NCBI GenBank assembly: GCA_903813345.2
Contig: CAIIXF020000001.1
Coordinates: 27,953,915 to 28,017,914 of the forward strand
Reading direction: 5' to 3'
DNA: 64,000 bases
Origin: Owenia fusiformis
Taxonomy: Eukaryota > Annelida > Polychaeta > Sabellida > Oweniidae
Below are positions 47,591-61,100 of the stretch, in pieces (position 1 is the stretch's first letter; each line of letters starts with the position of its first letter). The notes below the pieces were generated by a model, which had not been told where the DNA came from, did no database searches, and worked only from the letters and a program-made list of their open reading frames with translations. A program made the position numbers and the translations under genes.

Positions 47591-49929
47591 AACTACAAGG
47601 TTTGCTTTTATACAGTACACCTACATTGTAGTAATCAGTTATGGCTGTATTCTGTGTAGATGCACTGGCCCGCCCTTCCCTCTGAGATGGGCCCAGAAAA
47701 AAAGGGTCCGACATTTTAGCGCTCCACATGTCTTGGGTCAGATATCGTCCTGGTTGCTGAAGTCAGGAATATTTTGGGAACATGGAGCAAAACTGCCCTC
47801 ATAATAATTTGAATGTGCAGAGGTTTTTCTAATCTGTCAATCATCAAACGTTCATGTTCCATCTTATGAAGGGTATCTCACATTTTCTGTGATTTTTCAG
47901 AGTGTTCGAAAATAATGTTGAGAGTAGGGCAAAATGGCCCATGGGTGGGGCAGAACAGCCCACACTGAAAGCTTCGGTTTTAAAACCAAGATTAATTAAC
48001 TACAGGACTCGTCAACACACATTTATCTCAGACGGTCAAAGATTAGACAGATAGAATATTCTTATATTCCACAATATTAATAGTTAATTCCACAAGCCGT
48101 AATGGGGGGGGGCAACATTTTAGTTAAGTTTTCATGGCAAATGGTAGCATTTTCAAATTATCAGTAGCTGGAGCTACAGATATAGCACATCAAGTACTCT
48201 ATAAAATCAGGAATATTGTACATAGGGTAACTCATTTCTTGTTGTTATTATGCACCCCTTTCACTGAAAATGTCAATGCGCGTGATTTCAAGGTAGTCCC
48301 AATAATTTGTGTTTCCTAGAGCTTGAAAATACTGTTATCGTCAATGAGTGGATGTTCATTCACATGCATGAAAACTGGGAAAATATTTCTTCCGAATTCC
48401 ATAGGCTATGAAAACGCCTCCTTGGAATTTTGCTTATGCGTAATAATACGAACAAAGTTACGGATTTTTTTTCGATCAGATGCGTGGTTCGCGGTAACGG
48501 ATCTCTGTCCGCGGTACAAGAAATATGTTCGGAAACAAGGAAATGGTGGTGCGCAACATAAGATTTCACGTTCGCGATATGAGATTCGTGGTTCGAGTGC
48601 AAGGAACGTAGTTCGCGGTATCAGAACTGATGTTCGCGTTCTTGGAAGTCTAGGAGGCCTGATAATTAAATTGTGTAAGATACCCATTTGAAAGAATACA
48701 GTCCATCAAAATCCAGCCCCCCGATCAAAATAGCAGTTACAGTGAACCATACATGTTTTTTATGTACACTGTGCATGTACATGTACAGTTCGAACATGAC
48801 TTTATTGCGCCTTCTACAAAGTCAACAAATATTTCACCCAGTAATAGTATTTGTCGATACAAAACCTGGCAATATGAGTAATATGTGACATCATAACAGC
48901 GGGCTGTAGTAATCACGGGTAGTATCTAAAGCCCCGCTATGATTTAAAAGTCGCGAGCAAGTTCCCGCTGAAATCGCGAGGAATAAAAAGAAGTCATGGG
49001 TTCTTTTTTGTGTTCTTGAATTGTATGATTTACAAAACGTTTTCTTTTATTTTTTCCCAATGCTTACATGGTATTGAGACTAAAAAAGCAACTGCTGGAA
49101 AAAATGTATCACGAGCGGTCGTTCTGTGGTTCGTTATTTGTCAATTGAAGAGAGAAAGTATCATTTTGAATCTTTATCTGTATATTTCTATACGTTATTG
49201 GTGAAGAACGATGTTGTCCTGTGGTTGAAATAACGATAGTGGTATGAAATAAAGATGTACGAGTTTCACTTCCTAAAGCTTTACAGAACATTTTATATTT
49301 AAATATCATATCCCTCAAGGCCCCGCTTCTAGCAGGAGCAATTAAGCAAAGATCCCGCTGAAATCAGGAGGAGGCCCCGCTGAAAACATGAGGAGGTCCC
49401 GCTGAAAACAGGAGCAAGTGTCTCTCAAAAATGGAGTGAATCCCGATTATACCCTGAAAATCTCCCACTTTCGTACCCACCTTGACTCACTATTGTACCC
49501 AGTTTGATGAATACATTATTTGTCAATACAATTCTCAATAACAGAAAACACAACTGTTTAATATAGTTCATATTATGATACGTTGTTATGGAAAACTGCA
49601 GTATCATATTTCCATGCCATTTTACAGAATAAGAAAGATCATCTGTGAGAAATGTGATGAGTATTAGATCGGACGAAATGTTAAACATTCAACCTCATTT
49701 TCATAATTTGAAGTAATATAAGTTATTGAATGAGAAATATAGGATATATTGTGCTCAAAAAATTCTGTATTTGCACGAGATGAAATCAAGTGGAAATACA
49801 GCATATCAAGAGCACAATATATCCTATGTTGCGCTTCAAATCGTTGTATAACGTTTTTTATCGTGTGATCTTACTACATAGTCCATAGGAAATATTCTGT
49901 ATTCTCTGTATTGCAACTGTCCCCTCTAT

Positions 49930-50990
49930 TCAATCTTTGAGTACAAGTCGATATTCAGTAAGATACACTAATAAGCCTGCGTTTAGGTCAACCTAAAATG
50001 ATTTAGTCAGAATAATGTTTATGAATATTATTCCTATATCAATCTCCTGTTGCTTACTTGCTTGCTCGCTTCCTCCCTTCCTTGCTTCTTTGCTTCCTTC
50101 CTTCCTGGCTTCCTTCCTCGCTTCCTCACATCCTTCCTTCCTTGCTTCCTTCCATCCTTGCTTCCTTCCTTCCTTCCTCGCTTCATTCCTTCTTTGCTTC
50201 CTTGCTTCATTCCTTCCTTGCTTCCTCACTTCATTCCCTCGCTTCCTCCCTTCCTAGCTTCCTTCCTTCCTCACTTCCCTCTATTCAATCTTTGAGTACA
50301 AGTCGATATTCAGTAAGATACACGAATAAGCCTGCGTTTAGGTCAACCTAAAATGATTTAGTCAGAATAATGTTTATGAATATTATTCCTATATCAATCT
50401 CCTGTTGCTTACTTGCTTGCTCGCTTCCTCCCTTCCTTGCTTCTTTGCTTCCTTCCTTCCTGGCTTCCTTCCTCGCTTCCTCACATCCTTCCTTCCTTGC
50501 TTCCTTCCATCCTTGCTTCCTTCCTTCCTTCCTCGCTTCATTCCTTCTTTGCTTCCTTGCTTCATTCCTTCCTTGCTTCCTCACTTCATTCCCTCGCTTC
50601 CTCCCTTCCTAGCTTCCTTCCTTCCTCACTTCCCTCTATTCAATCTTTGAGTACAAGTCGATATTCAGTAAGATACACGAATAAGCCTGCGTTTAGGTCA
50701 ACCTAAAATGATTTAGTCAGAATAATGTTTATGAATATTATTCCTATATCAATCTCCTGTTGCTTACTTGCTTGCTCGCTTCCTCCCTTCCTTGCTTCTT
50801 TGCTTCCTTCCTTCCTGGCTTCCTTCCTCGCTTCCTCACATCCTTCCTTCCTTGCTTCCTTCCATCCTTCCTTCCTCGCTTCATTCCTTCTTTGCTTCCT
50901 TGCTTCATTCCTTCCTTGCTTCCTCACTTCATTCCCTCGCTTCCTCCCTTCCTAGCTTCCTTCCTTCCTCACTTCCCTCCTTTCTTTCTT
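49930..50990. repeat. 355-base tandem triplication
   Basis: Three units with 355-base period (for example 50015, 50370, 50725) each consist of about 120 bases of ordinary sequence (ctctattcaatctttgagta, gcgtttaggtcaacctaaaa) plus a CTTC/CCTT tract. The first two are nearly identical; the third lacks 12 bases. The last unit runs into the long pyrimidine tract. Confidence 0.9.
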
Positions 50991-53210
50991 GCTTCCTTCC
51001 TTGCTTCCCTCATCGCTTCCTTCCTCGCTTCCTTCCTCCCTCCCTTCCTTGCTTCCTCGCATTCTTGCATCCTTCCTTCCTTCTATCCTTGCTTCCTTCC
51101 TTTCTTGCATCCTCCCTTCCTTGCTTCCTCCCTTCCTTGCTTCCTCACTTCCTTCTTTCTTCGCTTCCTTGCATCCTTCCTTCCTTGCTTCCTCGCTTAC
51201 TTCCTTCCTCGCATCTTTCCTTCCTTGCTTCCTCATTTCCTTGCTTCCTCCCTTCTTTGCTTCTTTCCCTCCTTCTTTCCTTGCTTCCTCGCTTCTTTCC
51301 TTCCTGGCTTCCTTCCTTCCTTGCTTCTTCCCTTCCTCGCTTCATACCTTCCTTTCTTCCTCGCCTCTTCTTTTCTTGCTTCCTTCCTTCTTTGCTTCCT
51401 TCCTTCCTCGCAACTTACCTCCCTCGCTTGCTTCCTCGCTTCCTTCCGTCCTCGCATCTTTCCTTCCTCGCTTCCTTCCTACCTTGCTTCCTCGCTTCCT
51501 TCCTTCCTCGCTTCCTTCCTTCCTCGCTTCCCTCTTTCCTTCCATGCTTTTTTCCTTCCTTGCTCCCTTCTTTCCTCCTTCTTTGTTTCCTCGCTTTCTT
51601 CATAAATTTCTTCCTCACTTCCTTTCCTCCTTCCTTCCTTGCTTCATTCCTTCCTTCCATGCTCCCTCGCTTGCTTTCTTTCTTGCTTCCTCGCTTCCTT
51701 CTTTCCTTCCTTCCTCGCTTCCTTACTTCCTCACTTCCCTCCTTCATTCCTTGCTTCCTTCCTTCCTCGCTTCCTTTTTTCCTCCTTCTTTGCATCCTCG
51801 ATTCCTTCGTTCTTTCCACACTTCCTTCCTTTTTGGCTTCATTCCTTCCTTGTTTCCTCGCTTCCTCCCTCGTTTCCTTCTCTCCTCCTTCCTTGCTTCC
51901 TCGCTTTCTTCTTTCCTTGCTTCCTCGATTCCTTCCTTCCTCACTTGCATCCTCCCTTCCTTGCTTCCTCCCTTCCTCACTTCCTTCTTTCCTCCTTCCT
52001 TGCTTCCTCGTTTCCTTCATTCTTTCCTTGCGTTGTTCTTTTGTCGCTTCATTCCTTCCTTGCTTCCTTCTCTCCTTGATTCCTTGCTTTCTCGCCTTCT
52101 TTCCTGACTTACTTCCTTATTTGCTTTTTTCCTTCCTTCCTTTCTTGCGTCTTTGCCTGCCTCCTCTCTTCCTTGATTCATCGTTTCCTTCCTTCTTTGC
52201 TTCCTGGCTTCCTTTCTTCCTCGTTCCCTTCCTTGCTTCCTTCCTTGCTTCCTCAGTTCCTTCCTTCCTTGCTTCCTCGCATCGTTCCTTCCTTGTTCCC
52301 TCGCTTCCGTTCTTTCTTTCTTCCTCAGTTCCTTCCTTCCTTGCTTTCTCACTTTCTTCCCTCCTCGCTTTCTCGTTTCCTTGCTTCCTTCCTTCCTTCT
52401 TTGATTTCTTGCATCCTCCCTTCCTCGCAATCTTTCCTTCCTCACTTCCTACCTTGCTTTCTCGCTTCCTTCCTTCCTCGCTTCATTCCTTCCTCGCTTC
52501 CTTCTTTCCTCGTTTCCCTCCTTGCTTTTTTCCTTCCTCGCTCCCTTCTTTCCCCCTTCTTTGCTTCCTCGCTTCCTTCACAAATTTCTTCCTCACTTCC
52601 TTCCTTTCTTCCTTCCTTTCTTGCTTCATTCCCTCCTTCCATGCTTCCTCGCATCCTTCCTTGCTTCCTTGCTTTCTTCCTTGCTTCCTCGCTTCCTTCT
52701 TTCCTTGCTTCCTCGCTCCTTCCTTCCCCACTTCCCTCCTTCCTTGCTTCCATCCATCCTCGCTTCCTTCTTTCCTCATTCCTTGCTTCCTCGCTTTTTT
52801 CGTTTTTTCCTCGCGTCCTTCCTTTCTCGCTTCATTCCTTTCTTGCTTCCTCGCTTCCACCTTTCCTCCTTCCTTGCATCCTCGCTTCCTTCCTTCCTTG
52901 CTTCCTCGTTTCCTTCCTTCTTTGCTTCCTGGCTTCCTTTCTTCCTCGCTTCCTTACTTGCTAGCTTCCCTGCTTAATTCTTAACTTGCATCGTTCCTTC
53001 CTTTCTCCCTCGGTTCCTTCCTCCCTTTCTTCCTCAGTTGCTTCCTTGCTTGCTTCCTCGCTTTCTTCCCTCCTCGCTTTCTCGTTTCCTTGCTTTCTTC
53101 CTTCATTGCTTCTTTCCTTCCCTCCCTTCCTTTTTTCCTTCCTTGCTTACTTATATTACACCCACCTTCACTTCTTCTATTTACTTCCTCCATTCCTTCT
53201 TTACTTGCTT
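50990..53210. repeat. About 2.2 kb pyrimidine tract (CTTC/CCTT/CTCG)
   Basis: The plus strand is nearly pure C and T with regular GC steps (CTTCCTTGCTTCCTCG). It is open in several frames on both strands only because the repeat lacks stop codons. Such polypurine-polypyrimidine tracts can form triplex DNA. Not coding. Confidence 0.95.
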
Positions 53211-53324
53211 GCTAACTCAATTACTTACTTCGTTGCTTGTTTACTTCCTCACGTGCTTGCTTGCTTTCTTGATTATTTACATTCTTTCATATGGCAGTGG
53301 AAAGACAAATTTTGATGAAAACCT

Positions 53325-53790
53325 GCAAACGAACTAACGAACGAGGAAAGAACGCACGGATGGACAGAAGAACAGCAAGAACGTAGTTACAAACGAACGC
53401 ACGAAAGAACGCACGCACGAACGAACACAAAAACGAACACAAAAAGAACGAACAGACGAACGCACGCATGAATGGACGGTTGAACGAAAGCACGCACGGA
53501 CGAACGGACGGCTAGACGGACGAACCCACGAACGAAAGGGCAGTCAGACGAAAGCAAGCACAAACGGACGGTCAGACGAACGCATGCGCACACAAACGGA
53601 CGGACAATCGCACGAACGGATGCACGAACAAATGGACGGTCGGACGAACGCTGCCACGAACGCATGATTGGGCGATGCACGCACAAACGATCAGTCGGTC
53701 GGATGAACGCACGCATGAACGAACGGACCGTCGGACGAACACACGCACGAACGAACGGTCGGTCGAATGCACGCACGAATGAACGGTCGG
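53325..53790. repeat. Degenerate ACGA/GACGG tetranucleotide tract
   Basis: Units such as ACGAACGCACGA and GACGGTCGGACGAACG continue for about 460 bases, with interspersed cgcacgcatgaa. The open minus-strand frames (Val/Arg-rich) are translations of the repeat. Confidence 0.9.
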
Positions 53791-54578
53791 ACAAAGAAAC
53801 CAATGAAATATATGTGTCCTCAGAAGTATAATCCTTGGAATAGTTAATTATGTAGAATGTACATTTAACTCCGAAATGTACAAAGTCTATTTACATATAA
53901 AAATTTGATCATGCCGCTGACAGATGGATTAGACTGCCTGAAGTTGAAGAAGAAATATTTGTGATGTTGCCATAGAATGATATGTTATGTGATTGTCATT
54001 AATACGTTATTTGCACATTCGTGTACGTTCATATGAAGAAGCTCACTATATTCATGGAATAATGATGAAGCTTTCCTCGTGATCGAAGCGGGTAGTCGTG
54101 AAATTTGCTCGTGTTTTCAGCGAGGTCTCCTCATGCTTTCAGCGAGGCCTCCTCATTTTTTCAGCAGGGCCAATGGAACACCTTTAATAATGTATTTCAA
54201 CCTCCTTGGCAGGTGTCATTGTCCAGTTACTTATCAATACAGACCATCTTGATCCGATATTTATTATGGAGTATGTAAATCGTATTTGTTGCCTTTATTT
54301 TAACGATAAAGGTAATATATGAACAGTAAATTATGCAAACGTGCATGTTGACGCCCCTTTCCTTCATGCAAGTAAAAAATAATCATTTTTCATGTCATTT
54401 TTTGTCGAATATATCTGTTTTCAAAGTTTTGCTGGAGTATCAAAGAACGGTAATAAGTATTTTCATCCTTTTGGTTCATTTTCCAAAGTAATACAAATAA
54501 ACAGGACTATGCTCGCGATTTCAGGGGGAACTTGCTCGCGACTTTTCAATCATAGCGGGGCTTTAGATACTACCCGTG

Positions 54579-55102
54579 GTAATGGTGGGCCATAATGATT
54601 ATTCTAAAAATTTTGTGTAGGTCACTGAATTTTCTACCTGAATTTTCTCATTTTTCATACAGTATGATTATACAGGATAGATGGTGCTGACTGCAGTGAG
54701 TGGCACACACCCACTTTCTTCAGAGACTTTCTTATGATGTGGCACATCCCCACTGGCACTTTCTTATGATGTGCCACACCCACTTTCTTAGGTTACAAAA
54801 ATCAATGGATATTTAGAAGCCCTAGATACCTACCCACTTGCCATATCTAGGCCTATTTATTTTCACTGCAGTAGTTCAACCTTTGTCCTAGACACTAATG
54901 ATAGCATTCATCTACAGCTGATCGTTTACAATTGTCAGATTAGTGGAGTAAAAGTTCACAGTTCAATATTTATGATGAACATGCTGACTTTGTTGACTTG
55001 CCATAAAATTATGTCACATGCAATCTGATTGGTTGATCTCTGTAGAATAGTGAGCAAGAACCAATGAAATATTACGTTACAAACTTCACTGACACTTCGA
55101 AA
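54579..55102. promoter_or_regulatory. Upstream region of EPT1
   Basis: 520 bases between the TIR element and the EPT1 start codon contain a repeated ctttcttatgatgtg(g)cac motif (54730-54785) and ccaatcag-like ttggttg sequences (55028). No TATA box is assigned. The promoter is presumed to lie here by position only. Confidence 0.3.
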
Positions 55103-58100
55103 ATGGCCTACAAATACTTAGGAGAGGATATTCTGAAAGGTTTTGACAAATATAAGGTAAGTTATACATTAGATATAGCGTGTAGATGTGTAGAAAGCTA
55201 CATCCGTTATCAAGTCATCGTGATAACGAAAAGTAAACGGATTTATCATGGGATTTATGCATAATTGTGTTTTGATTTCAGTGAGTTTAGAAAAAAAATT
55301 GATCGATCAAATTTTTCGTTTCAAATTATTTTGGTGTAATATTATATCTATAACTGGGCCACAGGCACGGGCACAAAAGTCCATCCCCCACTGGAGTGAA
55401 CTATTGTACCTGTGCCTGTGTATAGATGACTGGTACTGGGACTAGAGATTGGGATGATGGCCGTGAATTATATTCCACTCCGACTAAGAAATGCTTGAGA
55501 GGACCACCTTTGCCTATAAGACCCTCTCGTTATACAACGAACCCTTGGCTGTAAGCAGTGCCCTTTACTCCAGGCTGGGAACGAACACCATGCACTGTCA
55601 GAAAGATTTATTGCATCCTACGACCCCCACTACGTTTGTGGTCGTACACGCGATGCATTGGTCAGTCAATGTTTTTGCAAAGTTGGAGAAAATACTATGC
55701 ATTGCATACTTAAATGGCCTACCTCGATACATTCATGAGTATTTAACAATCCTTTTTATGTGTAGTTGAACTGCCAATTATATGGGTTTATCGGCAGAAT
55801 GAAGAGATTTTCGTTTTTGAATCGGAAATATTAAGCACTTTCCAAGATGGCGGAAGCTCGTCGGAAGGGGATTCCCCTTATGAGTGATGCATGCCAGGAC
55901 AGGATGTACTACTAAATGAAGGAATTTGACATGAAAATCTCTTTGTTCTGCCGATAAACCTATACAATTGGCGATTCAACTACATAAAAAGAATTCTAAA
56001 TTACTAAGGAATGTATCGAGGTAGGTCATTTAAGTGTGCAATCCATTGTTCATTCTCCAACATTGTAGAAATATTGACTGACCAATGGTTCGCGTGTACG
56101 ACCACAATCTTAAGTGGTCGTAGGATTCGACAAAGAAAGATGACTATTTTTGCATGAACAATGAATCACACAGTTACCCTGCATGCAGAGTCTAGTTATA
56201 AATTATCCTCTGTTTAGTATAGACCATATTACAGTTTAGTAGCCCCACCCCCACAACCTATGCCTGTGACAGCCCGGGTGATAAATTATTTCGAAACTAC
56301 CACACTAATCTTTTCTCACCCAATCAGCGAGCTGGAAGGAACACATGCTAAATACATGTTCATCAACTGCTATGCAATGACATTAGAGGAAATTACCATA
56401 CATAGAAAGTCAATCATATTTTGACGACAAACTTTGAGTGGCTCGATGACTTCAGAGATTTATTGTTAACTGAAAGATTGAAGATGAAGTTCTCTTTGGA
56501 ACAAATGGAAAGGGTATTGCACATTTAAACTAGCTATTTAATGATGCACATACTATATCTATAATTTGATTGTTTAGTTAAAACTGTTTCTGTCATCCCA
56601 ACTGTACACTCCTCATACATTGTAGTTTCAGCAAGTTGAAATGCTGAATTCTGCAATTGAAATTAGTGAATTCTGCAAGTATAAGTGTCAATTCCAGAAG
56701 ATTTCTGTTGGATTTCTCAGCATTTTTAATGAAAATTACAGTCTTTGCGGGTTGTGTTTTGCATCAATAAAACCGAAAAAAGCAATGAAAAGACCACAAT
56801 GGAATATTGCAATATTATGGAAAGATAAATTCATATTTTACAGACAAATCCAGCATGGTTTTGACATTTTTTGTTTTGTCATTTCCTGTTAACTTCCATA
56901 GCACCTTAAGAAATTATTCCCAAGAGTTTTTCTAAATCTAAATATGTTGATTTGTCTTTCACTTGAATATAGCACCCTTCACTAACAAAATCATTATTCC
57001 CCCCCCCCTCCTCTCCCTAATGATATAATTACTTCCACGACTGATTGGACACCATTATTTTTCTGTTATTTTCAGTACAGTGCTCTGGATACAAGTCCAT
57101 TCAGCAACTATGTCATGCATCCTTTCTGGAACACTGTGGTCAAGGTATGACACATGATGATTCTTGGCATGTTGAAAATAAAAATAAATTTATTTATTTA
57201 AGATGTTTACATCATGATATTAGGTATAATTAACATAAAGCTATATGTACATGCAATTGCATGTTCATGTAGGGATTTCAAAGTCTGCATTAATATATAT
57301 TAAGAATGAGTGTTTGTAGTAGATGTGTTTATAATCTAATACATAATCTACATGTACCCTTTCGAACAATATACCGTATTTAAAGATGTTACATTTGTCT
57401 TCTAGGCTGTGCCAAGATGGGTGGCCCCTAATATGTTGACATTCTCAGGGTTTGTATTGCTGGTGTATAACTTTGGTGTACTGTCATACTATGACCCTGA
57501 CTACACTGCATCAGACACGCGGCCAGGAGATCTAGGTCCTATACCCAACTGGGTGTGGCTCGTCTCAGCTTTATGCGTATTTGGAGCTCACACATTAGGT
57601 AGGTACTTCTGTCTAAATACTTGATTTTAATTGGTTGGTTCTTTGAAAGTCAACAATATTGACTGCTGACTGGTGCAATTGAGCGATTATTGAGCATTGA
57701 TCGCTGGTAATGTAATGTTGACCTCTTCTAAGATTCTGTTGATCACAAATTATTTAATACCAACTAAACATTTGGAGGAATGTCAATATATTATACGCAT
57801 GAATGCTTGGAGTCTTGCCATGTATGTATTAACGTATGTATTATTTATGTATTCGAAACGAAATTCAGCATCTGGATGTCGATCTGTATTCTTCACGGTA
57901 TTATCGCCCATCAATATTTTTTCATATTTTTCTACGAATTTTTATTTTGGCGCCTCTCCTTCAATGCTAAATTTCGCCAAAGTTTTCACGTAGTTAAAGC
58001 TTCCACTTCTACAGTATATGATTATCTTAAAAATTCACTTAATTCCATTTTGTCCTTATATTTGAAACATGTACATGTACTGGTAAATGTTTTAAACATT

Positions 58101-61100
58101 AATGTCAACTAAAGTTTTGTTCATATTATTCCTGATAATTCTATAGAACAATGTACATATTATATGCTGTTCTCTTTGATTTTGATTTTGCATCCAAAAA
58201 TACACTTTAATGGAATATGGACTCTAAATTGTTATATTTTAGATGGTATAGATGGTAAGCAAGCCAGGCGCACAGGGTCCAGTAGTCCTCTGGGTGAACT
58301 GTTTGATCATGGCATAGACAGTTGGTCCACTCTTATTCTTCCAACAGGTAGAACACAGCTTTTTGAATGAAAAAACTGTTCATTCTCATTTCTTTCTTAG
58401 AGCCATCTTTAGGATTCTTCAAGTATGATATACCATCCAAAGGTTATGTGTGATCAGGTTTGAATAGAATACATGATATGGTAATAGAGTCTATGTGTTG
58501 TTCTCTCATCTCTTGGTCCTTTAGAGAGATATAGGTATACCCCTCCCCTCTGGATAAACCCTGTATCTAAAACCTCCCAGTAGATAACCCTTATGTATTG
58601 TCTCATATTGACTATAAAATGTGATTCCAAGTGGCATTGTTTGAAAATGGCACTGGCTTATTATACCTAGATCTGTACAGTGTACTATGAAGCCCCTTTC
58701 TAATGAATATTCCCAAATAGATGATTTGTAGTGGATGAATAAGGCTGTCAATATTTATTTAGTTCAAACAAAAATGCTTACACTTCTTACACAATTCATG
58801 TTAGTTGAATTGAATTTTCTTTACGTTTTCATAATTTCAGGGATGTATTCCATATTCAGCCGTGGCTTTTACGGTCAGCCTACCTTGTCAGTGTTTGGAG
58901 TTGTATTCCTTGTGCAGTTTTGCTTTCTGTTGTCTCATTGGGAGAAATACAACACTGGGGTACTCTACCTGCCTTGGGGATATGATCTAGGACAAATTGT
59001 AAGTTCATGAATTCCATCCTCCTAAGCAGGTATCCAGAATCTGTACCTCCTTCTTCCCCCTGCTTTAACCATTTTGGAAGCGCCCGATTAAACTGAATCA
59101 CGTGGTCTAATTATGCGCAATGACTTATACCTGATTTCTGTCACAGTGTTGCGACAGCCAATCAGATTGCGAGTTCTTAATCGGGGAAATGCTAACTGCT
59201 TATCGCAGGGGGTAAAAAGAAAGAATATTTTCTGGATTTTGAAGCCCTGTGATCGGAGGTTGATAAATTCTAACACGTCTCATTTAAAACCCTAAGATCC
59301 TCTAGCCCTAAGAAGCTCCCCCTCTACAAATCTAGCCTTTGGAGTTAAAAAGTACAAGAAGGGAGTGGATCCACAGACCTGATGCAAGTCTAATACCCTG
59401 ATAGGACCAAATACTGTATAATATTACAGAAATGTATTGTGTATAAATCTTTCAGCTAGAATGTTCACATAAGTTGTAGAAATGTATTCAGTCTTCCAAC
59501 ATCTGCATTGATCAATTCAGCAAAACCAGAACATATTGTAGGCAGAGGAATTAAAAACTGTTTACTGGTTAATCCAATGGAAAATTAGTTATGATAATTA
59601 CTGTAGAGTAGAAAAATGGAGAAAAAAGATCTTTGACCAAGTAGAGGAGATATTTTTAACAAATTCACTTCATGCAATCCTTCATGTGACTTAATCATTA
59701 AATTGAAAGAAATTGTCTATACAAGTATGTTGTTTTTCTTGTTTTCAGGGTATGAGTTTGTTGTATCTAATAACATTCCTTGGCACTATAGACTTATGGA
59801 AGATGACACTACCTATAGTTCATTTAAGTCCTGCATGTTTCTTCACAATATGTTTGTATGGTAAGTATTAATTCTGAATTCTTTGAAATTGTTAATTTAT
59901 GTTACGTATTGTTAATTTATGTATCATTTTAACAAGTGGATATCTGCCTATGTGTATAGATGCATTGTATAATCATAAGAATTTGATATTGCTGCCATCT
60001 TTTAATTATCCCATCGAATGAAGCTAGGAGAGATGTAGGGAACACCTCTGTCTGTACGTACGTCCTTCCGTACGTCCGTACGTCCGTTTGTCTGGGCAAT
60101 AACTCAAATACTGTAGACTTGATTTTGTTAATATTTTGTACACATATACCCTGTGGGGGTAGAAGTTCTGCTCAAAAGCCGATTTTCAAAATGGCCACTC
60201 ATTTAAAAAAAATTATATAGGACATTAATAAAGCTAGAAATGTAGATATTAAAAAAGCAAATGGCAGCCATCTTGAAAAACGGCGGAATTCACACACTAT
60301 TTTACCATTTTTGCTGTAACTCGAAAAGTGTTGGAGTGGTTTTGTTCATATTCTATATATTATATTCATGATGTCTCACGCATCAAATGATTGGAAATTT
60401 TTCATGACACACGCAGAATACATATCATGACCATGACCATGACAAGCCAAAAATAATCATACATACACATTTTTATCTTTAACATTTTCACAAATAATCA
60501 TTTTACCATTATCTGAATTTTTGTGCATTGAACTACATGTACAACAATTGAGTAAATAGAAAAATGTTCCAATTTTTATTGGCCCACCCTGTATATATAT
60601 AATATTTATTTTCCAGCTTCCTGTGTATTATCAGCGCTTATTTCTGTGTTTAATGTTTATGTGTAAGTATATTTTGAAATAATTGAATTTTCAATTTTAT
60701 TAAATGGGTGTTCTCAAAGGCTTGACTTCATTTGCTATCTTAAATATGAAATTATAATTATTAGGGCTGCGTTTTAAACTACCTGCCAAGCAAGCAAATT
60801 GCACAACACTTCATGAGCCTTCTCCCGGGTATAACGAAAAAGATTATTATAAGCCCCTCGTTGCAAATTAAATGGTCACACATTTTCAACAAAAACAGCT
60901 CATCCAAACACACTTACACTGCTTAATACTCCTGTGTCAACAATATAGAAGAAATAGTGATATATTATATGTAGTATGATATTATGTTATTCTCAATTGA
61001 ATATTTAAATTGTATTAGTAATTTTGAATGGCTTTAATTTTATAAGGTATTGAATGATATGAAGTGCAATACAGGATATATTCTGCTTGTGAAATTCCGC

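Larger units (their letters stand above)
45465..48665 (+). mobile_element. 3.2 kb element with about 180-base TIRs
   Basis: ATCAGGCCTCCTAGACTTCC at the left is the inverse of the right end (GGAAGTCTAGGAGGCCTGAT). The match extends about 180 bases through acgcgaacatcagttctg and gaacatatttcttgtacc. No clean target duplication was found. It contains a small zinc-ribbon ORF near the left end and a nested foldback. The gap between features (47600-48480) shows only short frames. Confidence 0.75.
48914..54578. mobile_element. 5.7 kb TIR element enclosing a pyrimidine satellite, TSD GTAAT
   Basis: CACGGGTAGTATCTAAAGCC at the left and the inverse at the right match over about 66 bases with 2-3 differences (through tcgcgagcaagttccc). 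GTAAT is duplicated exactly (48909-48913 and 54579-54583). Subterminal short repeats of GAGGAGGYCYCGCTGAAAAC (49360-49425) are inverted at the right side (54105-54170). No transposase frame is visible. Most of the interior is simple repeat. The CACGG start with a 5-base duplication resembles the layout of Transib/RAG-like elements, but this is not proof. Confidence 0.85.

Noticed and set aside
50768-52984. A 738-codon plus-strand ORF and several 80-370 codon ORFs on both strands
   Set aside because: They are Leu/Pro/Ser/Phe (plus) or Lys/Arg/Glu (minus) translations of a stop-free CTTC/CCTT repeat; the same repeat is open in many frames, with no start context or domain.
53387-53803. Val/Arg/Phe-rich minus-strand ORFs
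   Set aside because: Direct translation of the ACGA/GACGG tetranucleotide tract.
48914-54578. RAG-like (ProtoRAG) transposon
   Set aside because: The CACGG end and 5-base duplication are suggestive only; no RAG1- or RAG2-like coding sequence was found inside.
57697-58112. Two overlapping plus-strand ORFs in EPT1 intron 3
   Set aside because: They lie between confirmed exons, are AT-driven and have no relation to known domains.
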